Shown here: in pieces, positions 12,282 through 24,661 of the stretch
Layout of the letters: each line of letters opens with the position of its first letter
How positions within the stretch are numbered: the stretch's first letter is position 1
From: Rhizopus arrhizus
Lineage: Eukaryota > Mucoromycota > Mucoromycetes > Mucorales > Rhizopodaceae
Length of the DNA stretch: 64,000 nucleotides
Assembly: GCA_024220505.1 (NCBI GenBank)
Contig: JAKZZE010000007.1
Span: 806,001-870,000 of the forward strand
Reading direction: 5' to 3'
Made by a program: the position numbers and the translations under genes
The notes under the pieces: generated by a model
Told to the model about the DNA's origin: nothing
Database searches by the model: none
The model's input: only the letters and a program-made list of their open reading frames with translations

Positions 12282-15096
12282 ATGAGTAGCAAAAGAAAGC
12301 TCGAAGGTGATTTTAAAAATTGAAAAAGATTTTTGCTCTTTTAATAACATTATGCTTTAGAAACCTACAGTGATGACGACGACACCGATGTTCAATTAGA
12401 CGCTTCAATACAATCTAAATTATTTGGTAAAAACACAAAAACAGTGTTGAAAAAATTATTGACTTGAGAGCATCGCAGTGCCCAGAAATGCAAATCTTGA
12501 AATTAATGCCTTAAAATCCCAAAATGAAAATCTTCTGGACTCTAACAAGTCTGATTTTATTTCGCACATTTTCGGCCGGGAAGATTACACCAACCTTCCT
12601 TTAAAGAAAGATAATGCGTCAAGACCTTTATGGATTAGTCCAGAGGATGGCCATATTATTTTAGAAGGCTTTTCACCTATTGCTGAGCAAGCCCAAGATT
12701 TTCTAGTCGCTATCAGTGAACCTGTCAGCCGGTAATATATTTGTGTAATTTGTTTTGTGAAATTGTTAAGACAAAATGTATAAATAGACCTGCTCACATT
12801 CATGAATATAAATTGACACCTTACTCTTTATATGCTGCTGTCTCTGTTGGATTAGAAACTGAGGATATTATTGAAGTTTTGAATCGTCTGAGCAAAGTAC
12901 CGGTGCCTGATTCAATTACGCAGTTTATTCGACAATGTACATTATCTTACGGCAAGGTCAAATTGGTTTTGAAACACAATCGTTACTTTGTAGAATCATC
13001 TCACCCAGAAACACTTCAGATGCTTCTTAAAGACTCTGTGATCAGTGCAGGTCGTGTTGTTCGCGATGAGAACGATCAAATTGTTAGTGCTCCTCCAGGA
13101 TCTGCCGTACTTTTAGTGAGCTCAAAACCAACTGGGAAAGATTTGACAATCCCAGGAGTTCAAAAGTCAAAAGAAGATGAAAGCAATGAAAAACCAAAAG
13201 AATCAACAGCTGAAGAAATTGAACGTAAAAAAGAAGAAGAAAAATATTTTGGAGCTGTTGTTGGCATAGATAAAGAGGACGAAGAAGATGATTTTGGGGG
13301 CGAGCAAGTTCACTCTTTTGAAATTGCAGCAGAACATGTTGAGAATATTAAGAAAAGATGTAACGATATTGACTATCCCATGTTAGAAGAGTATGATTTC
13401 AGAAATGATACAGTTAACGCAAATCTTGAAATTGATCTTAAGCCAACAACGACTATTCGTCCATACCAAGAAAAGAGTCTTTCCAAGATGTTTGGTAATG
13501 GTCGTGCTCGATCAGGAATTATTGTATTGCCGTGTGGTGCAGGTAAAACACTAGTGGGAATTACGGCTGCATGTACAATTAAAAAGAGTTGTCTCGTTCT
13601 ATGCACCTCTTCGTAAGGAAACAAAAAGCGATGATATAAACTATATTAATAATCAACTTAGAGTATCAGTCATGCAGTGGAAGCAACAGTTCTTACAGTG
13701 GAGTAGCGTTAAAGAGAATCAAGTAGCAGTGTTTACTTCTGATTGTAAAGAAAAGTTTCTGGTGCCTCTGGTATCGTTATATCGACATACTCTATGGTTG
13801 CTAATAAGCGTAAACGTTCATATGATGCTCAAAAAATGATGGAATTTTTAGAGTCTCGAGAATGGGGTTTTTTACTACTTGATGAAGTACACGTCGTTCC
13901 TGCTAATATGTTTCGTACTGTTGTAACAACTATTGCAGCACATGCTAAATTAGGGCTTACTGCTACTCTTGTGCGAGAGGATGAAAAGATTGATGATCTT
14001 AATTTCTTGATTGGACCAAAATTATATGAAGCTAACTGGATGGATTTGGCCAGTCGTGGTCATATTGCTAACGTGCAATGTGCAGAAGTATGGTGCCCGA
14101 TGACACCCGAATTTTACAAAGAATATTTGTATGAGAATTCTCGAAAGCGAACACTACTTTATGTAATGAATCCAAAGAAGTTTCAGGCTTGTCAGTACTT
14201 GATTGGATATCATGAACGAAGAGGAGATAAGATCATTGTGTTTTCTGATAATGTTTATGCTCTTATTGTAAACATAAATATACTTCTGATTATATTTAAG
14301 TAACTGAATTACCTTTTTTTAGGAATATGCAAAAAAGCTAGGAAAACCATATATTTATGGTGGTACTGGTCAGCAGGAACGTATGCGTATTTTGCAAAAC
14401 TTTCAATATAATCCTGCTGTCAACACAATCTTCCTATCCAAAGTTGGTGATACTAGTATAGATTTACCAGAAGCTACATGCTTGATTCAAATATCTTCTC
14501 ATTATGGTTCGAGACGTCAAGAAGCACAAAGATTGGGTCGTATTCTTAGAGCTAAAAGAAGAAATGATGAGGGCTTCAACGCTTTCTTTTACTCTCTTGT
14601 TTCTCGAGATACCCAAGAAATGTTTTATTCAACTAAACGACAGCAGTTTTTGATCGATCAAGGTTATGCATTTAAGGTCATTACAAATCTGGAAGGCATG
14701 GATAGTGATCCCAACATTGTATTTAGAACACATCAAGAACAAATGGATCTCTTGAAGGCGGTCTTGCTGACAAACGATGTAAGCGTATTTTATTGAGTTA
14801 CAAATGCATGTGTATTTATACTCTGTTATTAGACTGATTTAGGAGAAGAAGAACTGATAAATGTTGATGATGTTGGTCGAATCACGGATAGAAAAGTAGC
14901 AGCCAAAAACCGTACTTCTGGACTTGTTAAGCGACAAGTTACAACTTCTAAAACTTTGGCTGGTGGTGATAATATGGCATATATTGAATACAATCGTAAT
15001 GCAGGTGGTCAATTTACCAGCCGTGGTCGTGGTAACGGCAGTGCTCCTTCTAGGGAACACCATCCACTTTTCAAAAAGCATATGGGTAGAAAATAA
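12282..15096 (+). CDS. SSL2: TFIIH DNA helicase/translocase XPB (Ssl2/Rad25), with one frame break
   Basis: The 3'-5' DNA translocase of TFIIH, used in promoter opening and nucleotide-excision repair. Exons begin at 12282 (MSSKRKLE) and continue through six introns (for example 12732-12787, 13613-13661, 14268-14322, 14779-14832) to the stop at 15094. Visible motifs: [13 protein letters not shown] and [16 protein letters not shown] in the N-terminal domain, Walker A PCGAGKT, Walker [18 protein letters not shown] (motif III plus the RED motif), [10 protein letters not shown] and the arginine-finger motif [10 protein letters not shown]. The C-terminus [11 protein letters not shown] matches the family. 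At about 13753-13758 the frame shifts by one base between SDCKEKF and [10 protein letters not shown], with no usable intron. One missing base in the T run would explain it. All other exons are intact, so either an assembly error or a recent lesion is possible. Confidence 0.95.
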
Positions 15097-16449
15097 GAAA
15101 GAAAAAGAGGAAACACAAATGCATATGAATATCATTCAGTCGTAATTATTATTATAAACATCATACTTTTTTTGTGTTTTGCATTGTTTTTTGTAACGAT
15201 AAGCTTTAAGTTAACTAGTAATTGCTTGTGTTCCTAATAATTCATCATTAAGTTATTACTAGAATAAAAGTTTACGTTGCTGTGTATCGTATTTGCTTTT
15301 TTTTTTATTATACGTACTAGTTTGAGATATGTCAATGGACTGAATAGTTTGTTTGAGCATTATCTAAGATTTACATGTTAAGGGTTTATATGTTAAAGAT
15401 TAACAATTGTAGTTTACATGATATTACTTAGATTTAGTAGCTATAATCCTTTTTATGTTTTAATTGCATCTTTGCTTGTTATACTGACTTCATAGAAAGC
15501 TATTACCTAATTTTATATTTCCTCGATAGATCTTTTTTTATTATTCGAATGAATCACCGTGATCTATTTTATTCAATCCATATTATCTTTTCGAATTATC
15601 TCATAATATTGTGAAGAATGACTGTATTGCATGTACCACTTAAAAAAGACACACTTACTATATACAATGTTGCTTTTTATATCTGAACTTTCTTAAATAT
15701 TATACATCAAGTAAGTACTGTTTTAATCGACTTTTCCAATCGTAAATGGCTTCTCATAATATACTATTACTAGCAAGTTCAAAGCTCACTTTGGAAAAAT
15801 CAGCACGTTTAGAATTGTAAATTTGAGCACAATTATTAATTTCTCTGCCTGTTTGAAAAAGGTAAAGCTAAATTGGGTATTTTTTTATTTAAAAGACATC
15901 TAATACAAAATATGATATATTAATATTTTAAGCAAAATAATATATGGTTATTAAATATAAAATAGCATATTTATTTCCTATTTAAAGGATTTGCCAGCTA
16001 AAGCTAAACATGAATTAACAACCAAAAACCCTGTTTTTTTTGTTTCCCAACAAAAACAGACCTGTCAAAAATAAAAGTCTTAAGGATTTGCCTTTTTAAC
16101 TTCCGACGTTGTTTCGAATTTAAGGTCTTGCTAAACCTCATGTTAAAGCTCCCTCCTTTAATAACTTGCAACGTGTATGTATTTAAATAAGCAAAATGGA
16201 CTGGAACCTCAGTTTACGTATACAACGGAAGATGGATGCATGATTTTGGATGGATAAAAAAAAGAATGAAAGAACGGATGGATGCTTTGTGCATATGTGT
16301 GTGGGTTGAGTAATTGAAATTATCAGTCATTTACATGTGCCTCGGAACCATGCACCATTTTTCGTCTCTGTATACGTAATATAAGAGGCAGTCGATTCTT
16401 TGAGATCTCATAACCTTCTCACTAACATATTTTTAAACAGTTTGTCAAC
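15097..16449. other. Intergenic region, 1.35 kb, upstream of the eS7 gene
   Basis: AT-rich with no recognised gene. The last 250 bases are richer in G and contain repeated GGATGG words (see 16231-16284). The leader ends in a T-rich acceptor-like ttttaaacag about 10 bases before the eS7 start, so a 5'UTR intron is possible. Confidence 0.5.
16231..16284 (+). promoter_or_regulatory. Cluster of GATGGATG words upstream of eS7
   Basis: GATGGATG at 16231, GGATGGAT at 16248 and GGATGGATG at 16276 lie 165-220 bases before the ribosomal-protein start. The same word occurs in sense orientation in intron 1 of the eEF2 gene (plus-strand catccatcc near 7703). A regulatory role is inferred only from this coincidence. 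Confidence 0.3.
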
Positions 16450-17085
16450 ATGGCTTCCAAGATTGTTAAACCTGCTGGTACTCAACCCGATGAACTTGAA
16501 CTCTCTGTCGCTCAAGCTCTTTTGGACTTGGAGTCCTCCGTCGCTGACTTGAAGAAAGAATTACGTCCTCTTCAAATCTCTGCTGCCAAGGAGGTTAGTA
16601 CTATGATAAAAGAAAAGTGAAAGGGAAGAGAACTAATTTTTTGATGAAAGGTTGAACTTGGTGCTGGTAAGAAGGCTATTGTCATCTTCGTCCCTGTTCC
16701 TTCTCAAAGAGCTTTCCAAAAGATCCAAGCTAGACTTACTCGTGAGCTCGAAAAGAAATTCTCTGACCGCCACGTTGTTTTTGTTGCTCAACGTCGTATC
16801 TTGCCTGTTCCTACTCGTCGTACCAACGGTAAGCAACCTCGTCCCAGAAGCCGTACTTTGACCGCTGTCCACTCTGCTATTTTGGACGATATGGTCTACC
16901 CTACCGAGATTGTTGGTAAGAGACTTCGTCAAAAGGTTGATGGTTCCAAGACCCTCAAAGTCTTCCTCGATAGCAAGGATGCTACTTCTCTTGAATACAA
17001 GCTCGACACTTTCTCTGCTGTCTACAAGAAGCTCACTGGCAAGGATGTCGTCTTTGAATTCCCTGCTGCCGTTGATACTTTCTAA
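16450..17085 (+). CDS. RPS7: 40S ribosomal protein eS7
   Basis: Small-subunit ribosomal protein. Exons 16450-16593 and 16651-17085 are joined across a 57-base intron and give 192 residues, the usual length. Family signatures are [42 protein letters not shown] and the end [11 protein letters not shown]. Intron phase 0 joins AKE to VELGAGKK. Codon choice is strongly biased like eEF2, which indicates high expression. Confidence 0.97.
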
Positions 17086-17689
17086 ATAAAGTAATTTGCA
17101 TTTGTATTGTAAACTGGTTTAATTTTAGATGGCAATGTAAGTAAACATGTCTTTAAGACATATGACTACAACAAAAGCAAGCGTATTTTTCATATTTTAA
17201 TGAAGTTTACAAAAATAATTGCGCTTGTTACTTCAGTTACTTAGTAGTTAAATATGGTTGCTGGAGCTTTCTATTAAATGTGAGTTTAACAGATGTTAAC
17301 ATGCATGTGCAGTTGCTCACTTGACAAAAATTGGCATTCTTTTGTTGGCTTAAGCTTGATTTTAATGGAATGATAAAGAGTATAAAATTGTTGTATTTTC
17401 CAATATACGTAAGTTTTCTATTTAGATAATTTAAAACAAATCCGAGTAATAAAAAATACAAGTATTACTAAAATAAAGAAAGAAAATTTGGAGCAATAAC
17501 AGTAAGGACAATGGATCTGTTTACTCTAAAATAGACAAATGATTTTTGTTTTCACTTGAATAATGCTATACAATTTGTTTGATGTTTTGCAGGGAAGAAA
17601 AACCATCTGTCCAATCTCCGCCTTCGTTTATTCACTGATTTCTGAATTTTTTTTTTTCCCTTCTCTTTTGTATCTATGCGCCTAAACTA
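17086..17689. other. Intergenic region, 600 bases
   Basis: AT-rich sequence with no recognised gene. It ends in a pyrimidine-rich leader just before the F-box gene. Confidence 0.5.
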
Positions 17690-19663
17690 ATGTATTTCCC
17701 GACAGAAATTCTCTGGGAAGTAGGGACTTATTTATCTACAGCAGACAAGTCTTCTTGTATTCGTGTTTGCTATGCATGGTATAGTCCTTTCTTGGAATTG
17801 TTATATACAAAAGTGCACATTCGATCTCGCCATCAGTTTCGACAATTCTATCGTAGTATCCAAGACTCTTCCGATATCAGCGACTCGATCGGTAATCATG
17901 TGAAAGAGTTGATCCTTAGTTTTGGTATTTGTTCTGCTTGGGACGACGTAAATCAGCATTTGGTAGGCATAACACGAGATGAATTAGAAAGCTTCCCAAA
18001 GTACTTTAAGCAACTACAAGTTCTTGACTTTGATCCTAGACTGTGGAGATATATGCGTTGCTCAGAAACATTCAAGCAATTTCAAAACATACAGCAATTC
18101 CCAGCCTTAAACCGCATACCTTTTTTTCAGCTTGTTTTGGAAAGTTTTGGCTCTCAGTTGACACATTTATCTATTAGAGACGAAGTGTTTGATCATTTAA
18201 TATCCAGCGACCTAATGACAGCCTTATGGACACGTATTCCTAATCTAGAGCAGCTTATAATCAAAGGAACTAACTACAACAACTTAAATGCTAGAATGTT
18301 GATGGCCATTGGTGCTCAATTACCTCGCTTGAAGCACTTGACCTTGAGCTGTGTGACTCTACCGTTAGATGAAAGGGACATGAGTTCTTCTACTACATTT
18401 CCATTATTCAAATCAGCCATATCACTGACCTTAGATGATGTACATATTAAAAATTGGCGAATGGTCACCTTTCTTAGCTTAGCATTTTACCATGTTCAAA
18501 CATTGGATTTTGATATGACATTTGATTGGTTTTACGACGACAATGTAACAATTGAACTATATGAACAATCAATGGATGCTTGTATGGGTTTTGCACAACT
18601 TTGTATTTTTTTGAAGAAGATAACATTTAGAAAGATGAATACATCGGTATTCCCTTTTCCTTACGATGCATTTTTCCAAGAAATTGCTACGACTCATCAG
18701 GATACCGTTAAAGTAGAGATGACGGAGCACGCATGGTGGTCAACTATTGATCCTGCCTCTTCATTTAAGGCTGTAACAACGCAAACAGGCTTACTTTCAA
18801 AAACAAGCCTAAAATGGTCATGGACTGGTAAAAAGAAAGACATATCGCTATTTAAAAGCTTGAGTTTATGTCAGCACTTGAGAGAGCTGGAATTAAGCTG
18901 TGATGTCCCACTAAAGAATGGGTTGCGGCTAGATTTATTATTGGATCATTGTCAATCATTAGAAGAGCTGAGCGTGTCAGAGACGTTGGTAACAACAAGT
19001 CGAACATTAGAAAAAGCTGGAGAAACGAAGTATCGATTGAAACGTTTGGAGCTAAAAGAGGCAGTTTTAGGGGACCATTTAATGGATTATATAGCGGAAG
19101 TATGCCCCAAACTAGAAAAATTATGGATAAGGGATTGCGTTCAGGAAAAGCCGAAAAAGTCATCATTTATTGTAATTAGAATGCCCGAACATAATTTCAA
19201 ATCTATTAAATTGGATTCACTACATCTAAACCCAGGAGGACCAATAAACAAATGTGAGACAAATATCGCAATATTGTCATTTTATGAATCAACTCGATAT
19301 GCAAGCCAAGATAAACGGTGGAAACTGAGGCAACAAAAGACAAGCAATAAAGTTAACCACAACAACAACCAAAATGAAAACATACCACCGGCACCTGAAA
19401 TGTGGAGATTTTATCATGTACATAGATCAGATATATCGAAAACAGAGGCATATAACAAACAACTTAGAAGACTCACTACAGACGAAGCGGCTATAATCGC
19501 AAATTTTGAAATGAATGAGAAAAAGTGGAAAGTAGTAAGGAACAGTAGTAGGCGCAAACAATATCAAGAAATGAAACTATGGGAAAAAGACATACAATAT
19601 GGTGCAGTACTATTACTCTGTAAATCAGTAAAAAATCTTGAGTTTAATGAACTAAAAATATAG
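17690..19663 (+). CDS. F-box protein with leucine-rich-repeat-like body
   Basis: Intronless frame of 657 residues. Residues 2-45 form an F-box (FPTEILWEVGTYL, then CIRVCYAWY), the segment that would bind Skp1 in an SCF ubiquitin ligase. The body carries irregular leucine-rich repeats (LTHLSIRD, LEQLIIKGTNYNNL, LKHLTLSCVTL, LRELELSC, LEELSVSET, LEKLWIRD), probably forming the substrate-recognition arc. The C-terminal 120 residues are charged and Asn-rich. Many such fungal proteins are expanded and fast evolving, so the substrate cannot be predicted. The start is the first ATG after a T-rich leader and fits the F-box position. Confidence 0.85.
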   Translation: MYFPTEILWEVGTYLSTADKSSCIRVCYAWYSPFLELLYTKVHIRSRHQFRQFYRSIQDSSDISDSIGNHVKELILSFGICSAWDDVNQHLVGITRDELESFPKYFKQLQVLDFDPRLWRYMRCSETFKQFQNIQQFPALNRIPFFQLVLESFGSQLTHLSIRDEVFDHLISSDLMTALWTRIPNLEQLIIKGTNYNNLNARMLMAIGAQLPRLKHLTLSCVTLPLDERDMSSSTTFPLFKSAISLTLDDVHIKNWRMVTFLSLAFYHVQTLDFDMTFDWFYDDNVTIELYEQSMDACMGFAQLCIFLKKITFRKMNTSVFPFPYDAFFQEIATTHQDTVKVEMTEHAWWSTIDPASSFKAVTTQTGLLSKTSLKWSWTGKKKDISLFKSLSLCQHLRELELSCDVPLKNGLRLDLLLDHCQSLEELSVSETLVTTSRTLEKAGETKYRLKRLELKEAVLGDHLMDYIAEVCPKLEKLWIRDCVQEKPKKSSFIVIRMPEHNFKSIKLDSLHLNPGGPINKCETNIAILSFYESTRYASQDKRWKLRQQKTSNKVNHNNNQNENIPPAPEMWRFYHVHRSDISKTEAYNKQLRRLTTDEAAIIANFEMNEKKWKVVRNSSRRKQYQEMKLWEKDIQYGAVLLLCKSVKNLEFNELKI

Positions 19664-19685
19664 AAAATACCTTTTAATAAACTAC

Positions 19686-19718
<33 letters not shown>

Positions 19719-20518
19719 ATCATTGGCTAATATATATTCAATTGACTATTGTCTCTTTCTTTTCTAGTTCACTTTTATTTTTAAAATATAGCCATGGTGA
19801 TGACACAGATGGGAATGAGTTTTGTTATTGACAATATGTATAATGATATAGCTTTTATATTTACTGCATGTCAAAAGCAGTTCAAAGTCTTAATAATGAC
19901 AAGGAAGTCTTTATAGTCGACCTATTATAATAAATACCCCCCTTTTCTTCTCTGTTGCGCTATACAGCCTCGAGATCTAATTTGGAAGCTTTATTAGCTT
20001 AATATTTGTTACCGTTTCAATATTGTCAGAAAATTGTAGCAAATAGTATGGTTATCCTTTCTTAGCTATTTTGTTCATAAATTTTGAGTTTTATATATAA
20101 TAAGACATTAATGAGGAGTAACATCTTCACTCTAATTGCCTGAGTTAATCAAAAGTAGCGTAAGGGAATAAAAATAAAAAAAACGCATTATGAGATCAAT
20201 TGTGAAAAAAAGAAAAAGAAAAATCGTAAGGAAGAAAGTATGGCATATACACTAATTGGAGTTTTGAGGTAACCAGTCCTAGTGTCATTCACATTGTTAT
20301 GTGCAGTATTACCCAAACAATTAGTCATTTATAACTGTGTTTTGCCAACTAAGTTTTTTTCATTTTGCCGCATTCATAGATTTTTTCAAGCAAATTGGAC
20401 ATTTCGTTTCTTTTTTTATTTTTTATTTATTTTACTTTATTGTTCTATCAAATTTGTCATTCTTTATTGACAAAAAAAATCAAGCAAAAGAGAATGTTTA
20501 ACCCAGCTACAAAAATCA
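19664..20518. other. Intergenic region with poly-A tract
   Basis: A 29-base poly-A run lies at 19686-19714, just after the F-box gene. No other feature recognised. Confidence 0.5.
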
Positions 20519-20916
20519 TCAAGAAATAATTTTAGCAGCCTCTATTATCCTATCAGACACGATTTCGCTATCGATGAGACGCTTTCTGCGAAAAAAATGC
20601 TTTTGATTTACTTCAATGTCCTTTAATAGAATTTGAAAATGGCAAATATGGAGACAAATTCTTTCAACTCACTAGAATGATGGGTGGAAGCGTTTTCCAT
20701 GACTAGGACATATTCTTTTATAAGCTGTGTGATGAGCCAACTATCATAACGTGACCAATTTGTCTGACAAGTCAATAAATCGTTTACTCTCAGTCGGCCA
20801 GTTACTATATTTAATACAGCAAAATGAAAAAATCTCAATTGGCAAATCACAGTTACAAACGGGGAATAGGTTTGAGGAAATCCTGTATTACACGTTATCA
20901 AAAAAAGGGAAATCAA
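20519..20916 (-). mobile_element. Transposase remnant (IS630/Tc1-mariner superfamily)
   Basis: The minus strand reads LIKEYVLVMENASTHHSSELKEF, equivalent to the VMDNASIH block around the second catalytic Asp (here Glu). After a gap where the YSPELNP block should be, another frame reads IEVNQKHFFRRKRLI ... RIIEAAKIIS and then a stop, resembling a transposase C-terminus. The fragment has an internal deletion and is dead. Confidence 0.65.
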
Positions 20917-21599
20917 GGGACTTGTACCACATTTTCCAATATATCAAAGTCAGAAACAAATCCAGCCGGGTCTTGCATCTTGATTTCAACAAATTTGGTT
21001 AATTACTGTGATTATATAATTTATAATTAAAGAACCTTGTTATATTTTATGCACTTCTTCCTAATAAGCTATGAAAAGTATCTGCCAGGTGCCTTTATAT
21101 TGATAAAAAGTGCAAGTATTCTGTTTGTGAAAATATTCAAGAAATTAACAATAGATTAAGCTTTCAGCTTAGTTCTCGATACGGTATCTATTAGCCAATT
21201 GGCCTAATGCCAATTCAAAGTGATAAACACAGCGACATCATTGGCAATTGTAGCTAGCTTTGTAACAAAAAAACTTTTTCAAGTACATGCCATATAATGA
21301 CATCTCTCTGTCCAGTTCTTATGAAAACTGTGTTAAGGGACGTATGATTGATACAAAGCTTTTTATATTCTGGGATGTATTATCACATATGATTTTTTCT
21401 GAAGTATTTGGTTATTAAGAATACAGTTATGTGCGTTCAAAAATCAAAATTTTGCGTGGTCATTCAATTTTTTTTTGCTATCAATCCAAATTTTACAAAA
21501 CCAATACAAGCAAAAAATGATGCAATATATTTTTAATTTGAGATGTTTTTAAAACTTGGTGAGATAATGAAGAATTGCCTATGCTACTCAAGTTCTGAT
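20917..21599. other. AT-rich stretch without a recognised gene
   Basis: Weak minus-strand coding-like pieces near 20920-21000 could be the upstream part of the neighbouring transposase remnant. Nothing else was seen. Confidence 0.35.
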
Positions 21600-22270
21600 G
21601 TTCTCATTCCTCAAGAACATGTAATTTTGATTTGAAGGCAAGCTTTGCCCAGAAGCAGCGTCACACTTAAAAAAATTCCCTAAGCATGATCATGTACATT
21701 TCTTTCATTATAACGCTCTCTTTCCTTCTTGGTTACTCTTTTACTGCGTTTGCTGCTTACATACAAAAGCGCGACTCATCAGACAAAACAACATTTCTCC
21801 ATTGGTCTTCGGTCCAAGTAGTATGTTCCTTCGCCCAGTGAAGCCTACTTTTGTGGCGTCTTGCAGTCAATGTAAGCTTGTGAGTTGCTCTGTAAGATTT
21901 GAAGCCAAACCGATCGACATACGATGGAAGACTTTCTATACAAACAAAAGCATCCAGCTTTGTTGACTCCATATTGATTTCTTTATAAGAGGCAAAAGGA
22001 TCCTCTCTAATTATCCTCTTTAAGCGTCTTTCAGTTCTTTTATTTATTTTCAATGGTCATTCTGTTTGCTTGTGAGGCAAAAGACTGCCATAGTTGCCAA
22101 TCTTGGCTTTTATATCTTGCACAGTGGATTTGTTCAATTCAACAAGTTCTGCCAACTCTCTAGTCGTGTGATGTAATTTAAGAAGATAAAAGCACCCCAT
22201 GCCTTACTTTCTTTTGTTTCATCTTCAGATATAACAAAAAGTCGTGTGCAGTCTATAGATATTCGAGCTG
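21600..22270 (-). mobile_element. Tc1-like transposase remnant
   Basis: The minus strand encodes a Tc1-type helix-turn-helix (TRELAELVELNKSTVQDI near 22170), then an in-frame TGA near 22050, then KINKRTERRLKRIIREDPF and WAKEHTTWTEDQWRNVVLSDESRF, which carries the first catalytic Asp. A stop follows soon after; only faint traces of the later VWGCF block remain down to about 21600. This is a different lineage from the copies at 0.5 and 11 kb. Confidence 0.8.
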
Positions 22271-22817
22271 ACATATTTTTTAATGAGTAGATGGATGAGA
22301 AAAACGTAACTTTATTTTGTTATGAACATAAAATTTTCCCTAATAAGTTTCTTTGTGATTGGGACTGTAATTCGTGAAAAGCAATGTTTTGCAATTAAGG
22401 GCATGAGCTACATAGACAATTCAAGTGTATTGATCAAGTCCAGAAGGACATTACCGAGAGAATGTCGAGCTCTCAACATTTTAGAAAAAATAATTTTTTT
22501 TTCTACTGTCGTAAATATACTCGAAAGCTGTATTCACCTCCTGGTCACTGTTTGGAACCAGAGTATATTGTGTGATTTATTAGGAGGATCTAGTGCCTAT
22601 AGTCACTGCATGGTTGCGTTAGTTAATTGGTTACATATTTTGTGGGAAAGAACCATGAAATTGAGCAGTACCAAAATCCAATAGTAAAATGTAATGTATG
22701 TAATTTCAATAGTCACAATATCTTTACAAGAAAGAGTAATCACTTCTTCCCACGCTTCATCGAATCGGCATCTCCTTGTACATTTTTTTCTTTTTCTTTT
22801 TTCTTTTTTCTCTCAAC
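22271..22817. other. Intergenic region upstream of the BCKDH E1-beta gene
   Basis: No recognised gene. It ends with a long pyrimidine-rich leader (about 22781-22815) immediately before the ATG. Confidence 0.45.
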
Positions 22818-24353
22818 ATGTTTTGCTTTAATAAAGTCATTAAACATTCTTCTGCCATACGACCCTTGCTAGTAAACAAAGCTTTAATAGTTTTAATACA
22901 ATGTTTACACAACATTATTTTAACAGGCTAGAAATTATGCTGCAACTGCTTCTAAAGGTACTGATGGTATCCAGGAAGGAGTTGCCTATTCCAATCTCTT
23001 AAAAAGTAATCCTGATGAAGCTTTTCGCTCACATGAGCTAGCACATATGAGTGCAAATAACAGTAATTTTATACAATAAATAAAAAGAAAATATCTACTA
23101 ACAACGAATTCTGAAATAGGCGGAACCATAAAAATGAACTTGTTTCAAGCTGTGAATGATGCATTATCTATTGCGCTTACAACTGATGATAAAGCAGGTA
23201 AAAATCAACGACAATCAATAATTCTATCTATCTTAATTACACCAACACATTTTATCAGTTATTTTTGGTGAAGATGTATCCTTTGGTGGTGTGTTCAGAG
23301 CAACGTCTGGTCTGGCAGAACAGTTTGGAAGAGATCGTGTATTTAACACACCATTAACTGAGCAAGGTATAGCAGGTTTTGCCATTGGTATGGCATCCGT
23401 AGGACACACGGCCATAGCAGAAATTCAATTTGCAGATTATATTTATCCAGCATTTGACCAAGTAAAAGAAAAAATGATATTCTCACTCGATAGATATGAT
23501 ATTAAAAATGACGCTTCCTTTATTCATACATAGCTTGTCAATGAAGCTGCCAAATTTCGTTATAGATCAGGAAATCAATTCAATGTAGGGGGATTAACGA
23601 TCAGAGCACCCTCTTCAGCTGTTGGTCATGGTGGCCATTATCACTCTCAGAGTCCTGAAGCTTTTTTCACACATTGTCCAGGTTTGAAGGTTAAAGTCTT
23701 AAATTTTTTCTCACGCTAGTCTATTTACCTTTATCGTTGCACATAGATTGTGTCACCAAGAAGTCCAATACAAGCAAAAGGTCTCTTGTTAGCATCCATT
23801 CGCGACAGAAACCCTGTTATATTCTTTGAACCAAAAATACTTTACCGTGCAGCAGGTAATCAAAAGTGTTATTTCAATGTTAAATTATTGTTTCTAAAGC
23901 ATCATTATATCAGTGGAAGAAGTACCCGTTGGTGACTATGAGCTACCATTAGGGAAAGCAGAAGTTTTAAAAAAAGGCAAAGATGTTACAGTTGTAGGAT
24001 ACGGTTCCCAAATATATGCTTTAGAGAATGCTATTCAACTGGCAGAAAAAAGGATGCCTGGATTGAGTTGCGAACTAATCGATCTTAGAACAATCATGCC
24101 TTGGGATGTGGATACAGTAGTAGAATCTGTCAAAAAGACAGGAAGACTAGTAGTTGCTCATGAGGCGCCAAAGACGGGTGGTGTTGCAGCTGAAATCGCT
24201 TCCACTGTTACAGAACACTGTTTCTTGAATTTAGAGGCTCCTATTCAGCGTGTTTGTGGGTGGGATACACCTTTTCCATTAGCGTTTGAAAAGTTTTATG
24301 TCCCCAACATGATTCGATGCTTTGATGCCATAAAGAAGGCTGTTGATTACTAA
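22818..24353 (+). CDS. BCKDHB: Branched-chain 2-oxoacid dehydrogenase E1 subunit beta
   Basis: Mitochondrial E1-beta subunit of the complex that decarboxylates the ketoacids of Leu, Ile and Val. Seven exons: 22818-22871, 22927-23062, 23120-23197, 23259-23461, 23534-23689, 23746-23855 and 23914-24353. The N-terminus (about 65 residues, rich in K/R/S/A, with RNYAATAS) looks like a mitochondrial presequence. Mature-domain signatures are [90 protein letters not shown] and the C-terminal [10 protein letters not shown]. All junctions keep frame with GT-AG introns of 50-72 bases. The E1-alpha partner is not in this window. Confidence 0.95.
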
Positions 24354-24661
24354 AATGAATGAGGATACTTATTCTTTAATACATTCTTATTGAATAAAAT
24401 AATTAATTGATTGATCCAATTGATTTTGTCAATTCTGTTAGGTAAATTTACAGATTTAGTTATTATTTTTTGCTGATTTAAACAGTTTTTAATATTTATT
24501 TTGGTACATTGACTATTTAAATCCCCCTCCCATAATGTGAGTAATAAAATTTATAAATCATTTCATTATAGCCATATGGCTTGTTTGATCTTGTGCCCCA
24601 TTTTTTTAAATAATCCGTCTGTTTTTTCCGCCTGCTTTAAACTATTTTTTGTATAAGCATT
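24354..24661. other. Short intergenic region
   Basis: AT-rich sequence between two convergent genes. Nothing recognised. Confidence 0.5.

Noticed and set aside
13745..13755. An 11-base GT...AG segment that would restore the XPB frame
   Set aside because: Far too short for spliceosomal removal; a missing base in the adjacent T run is simpler and restores the expected KEKFSG.
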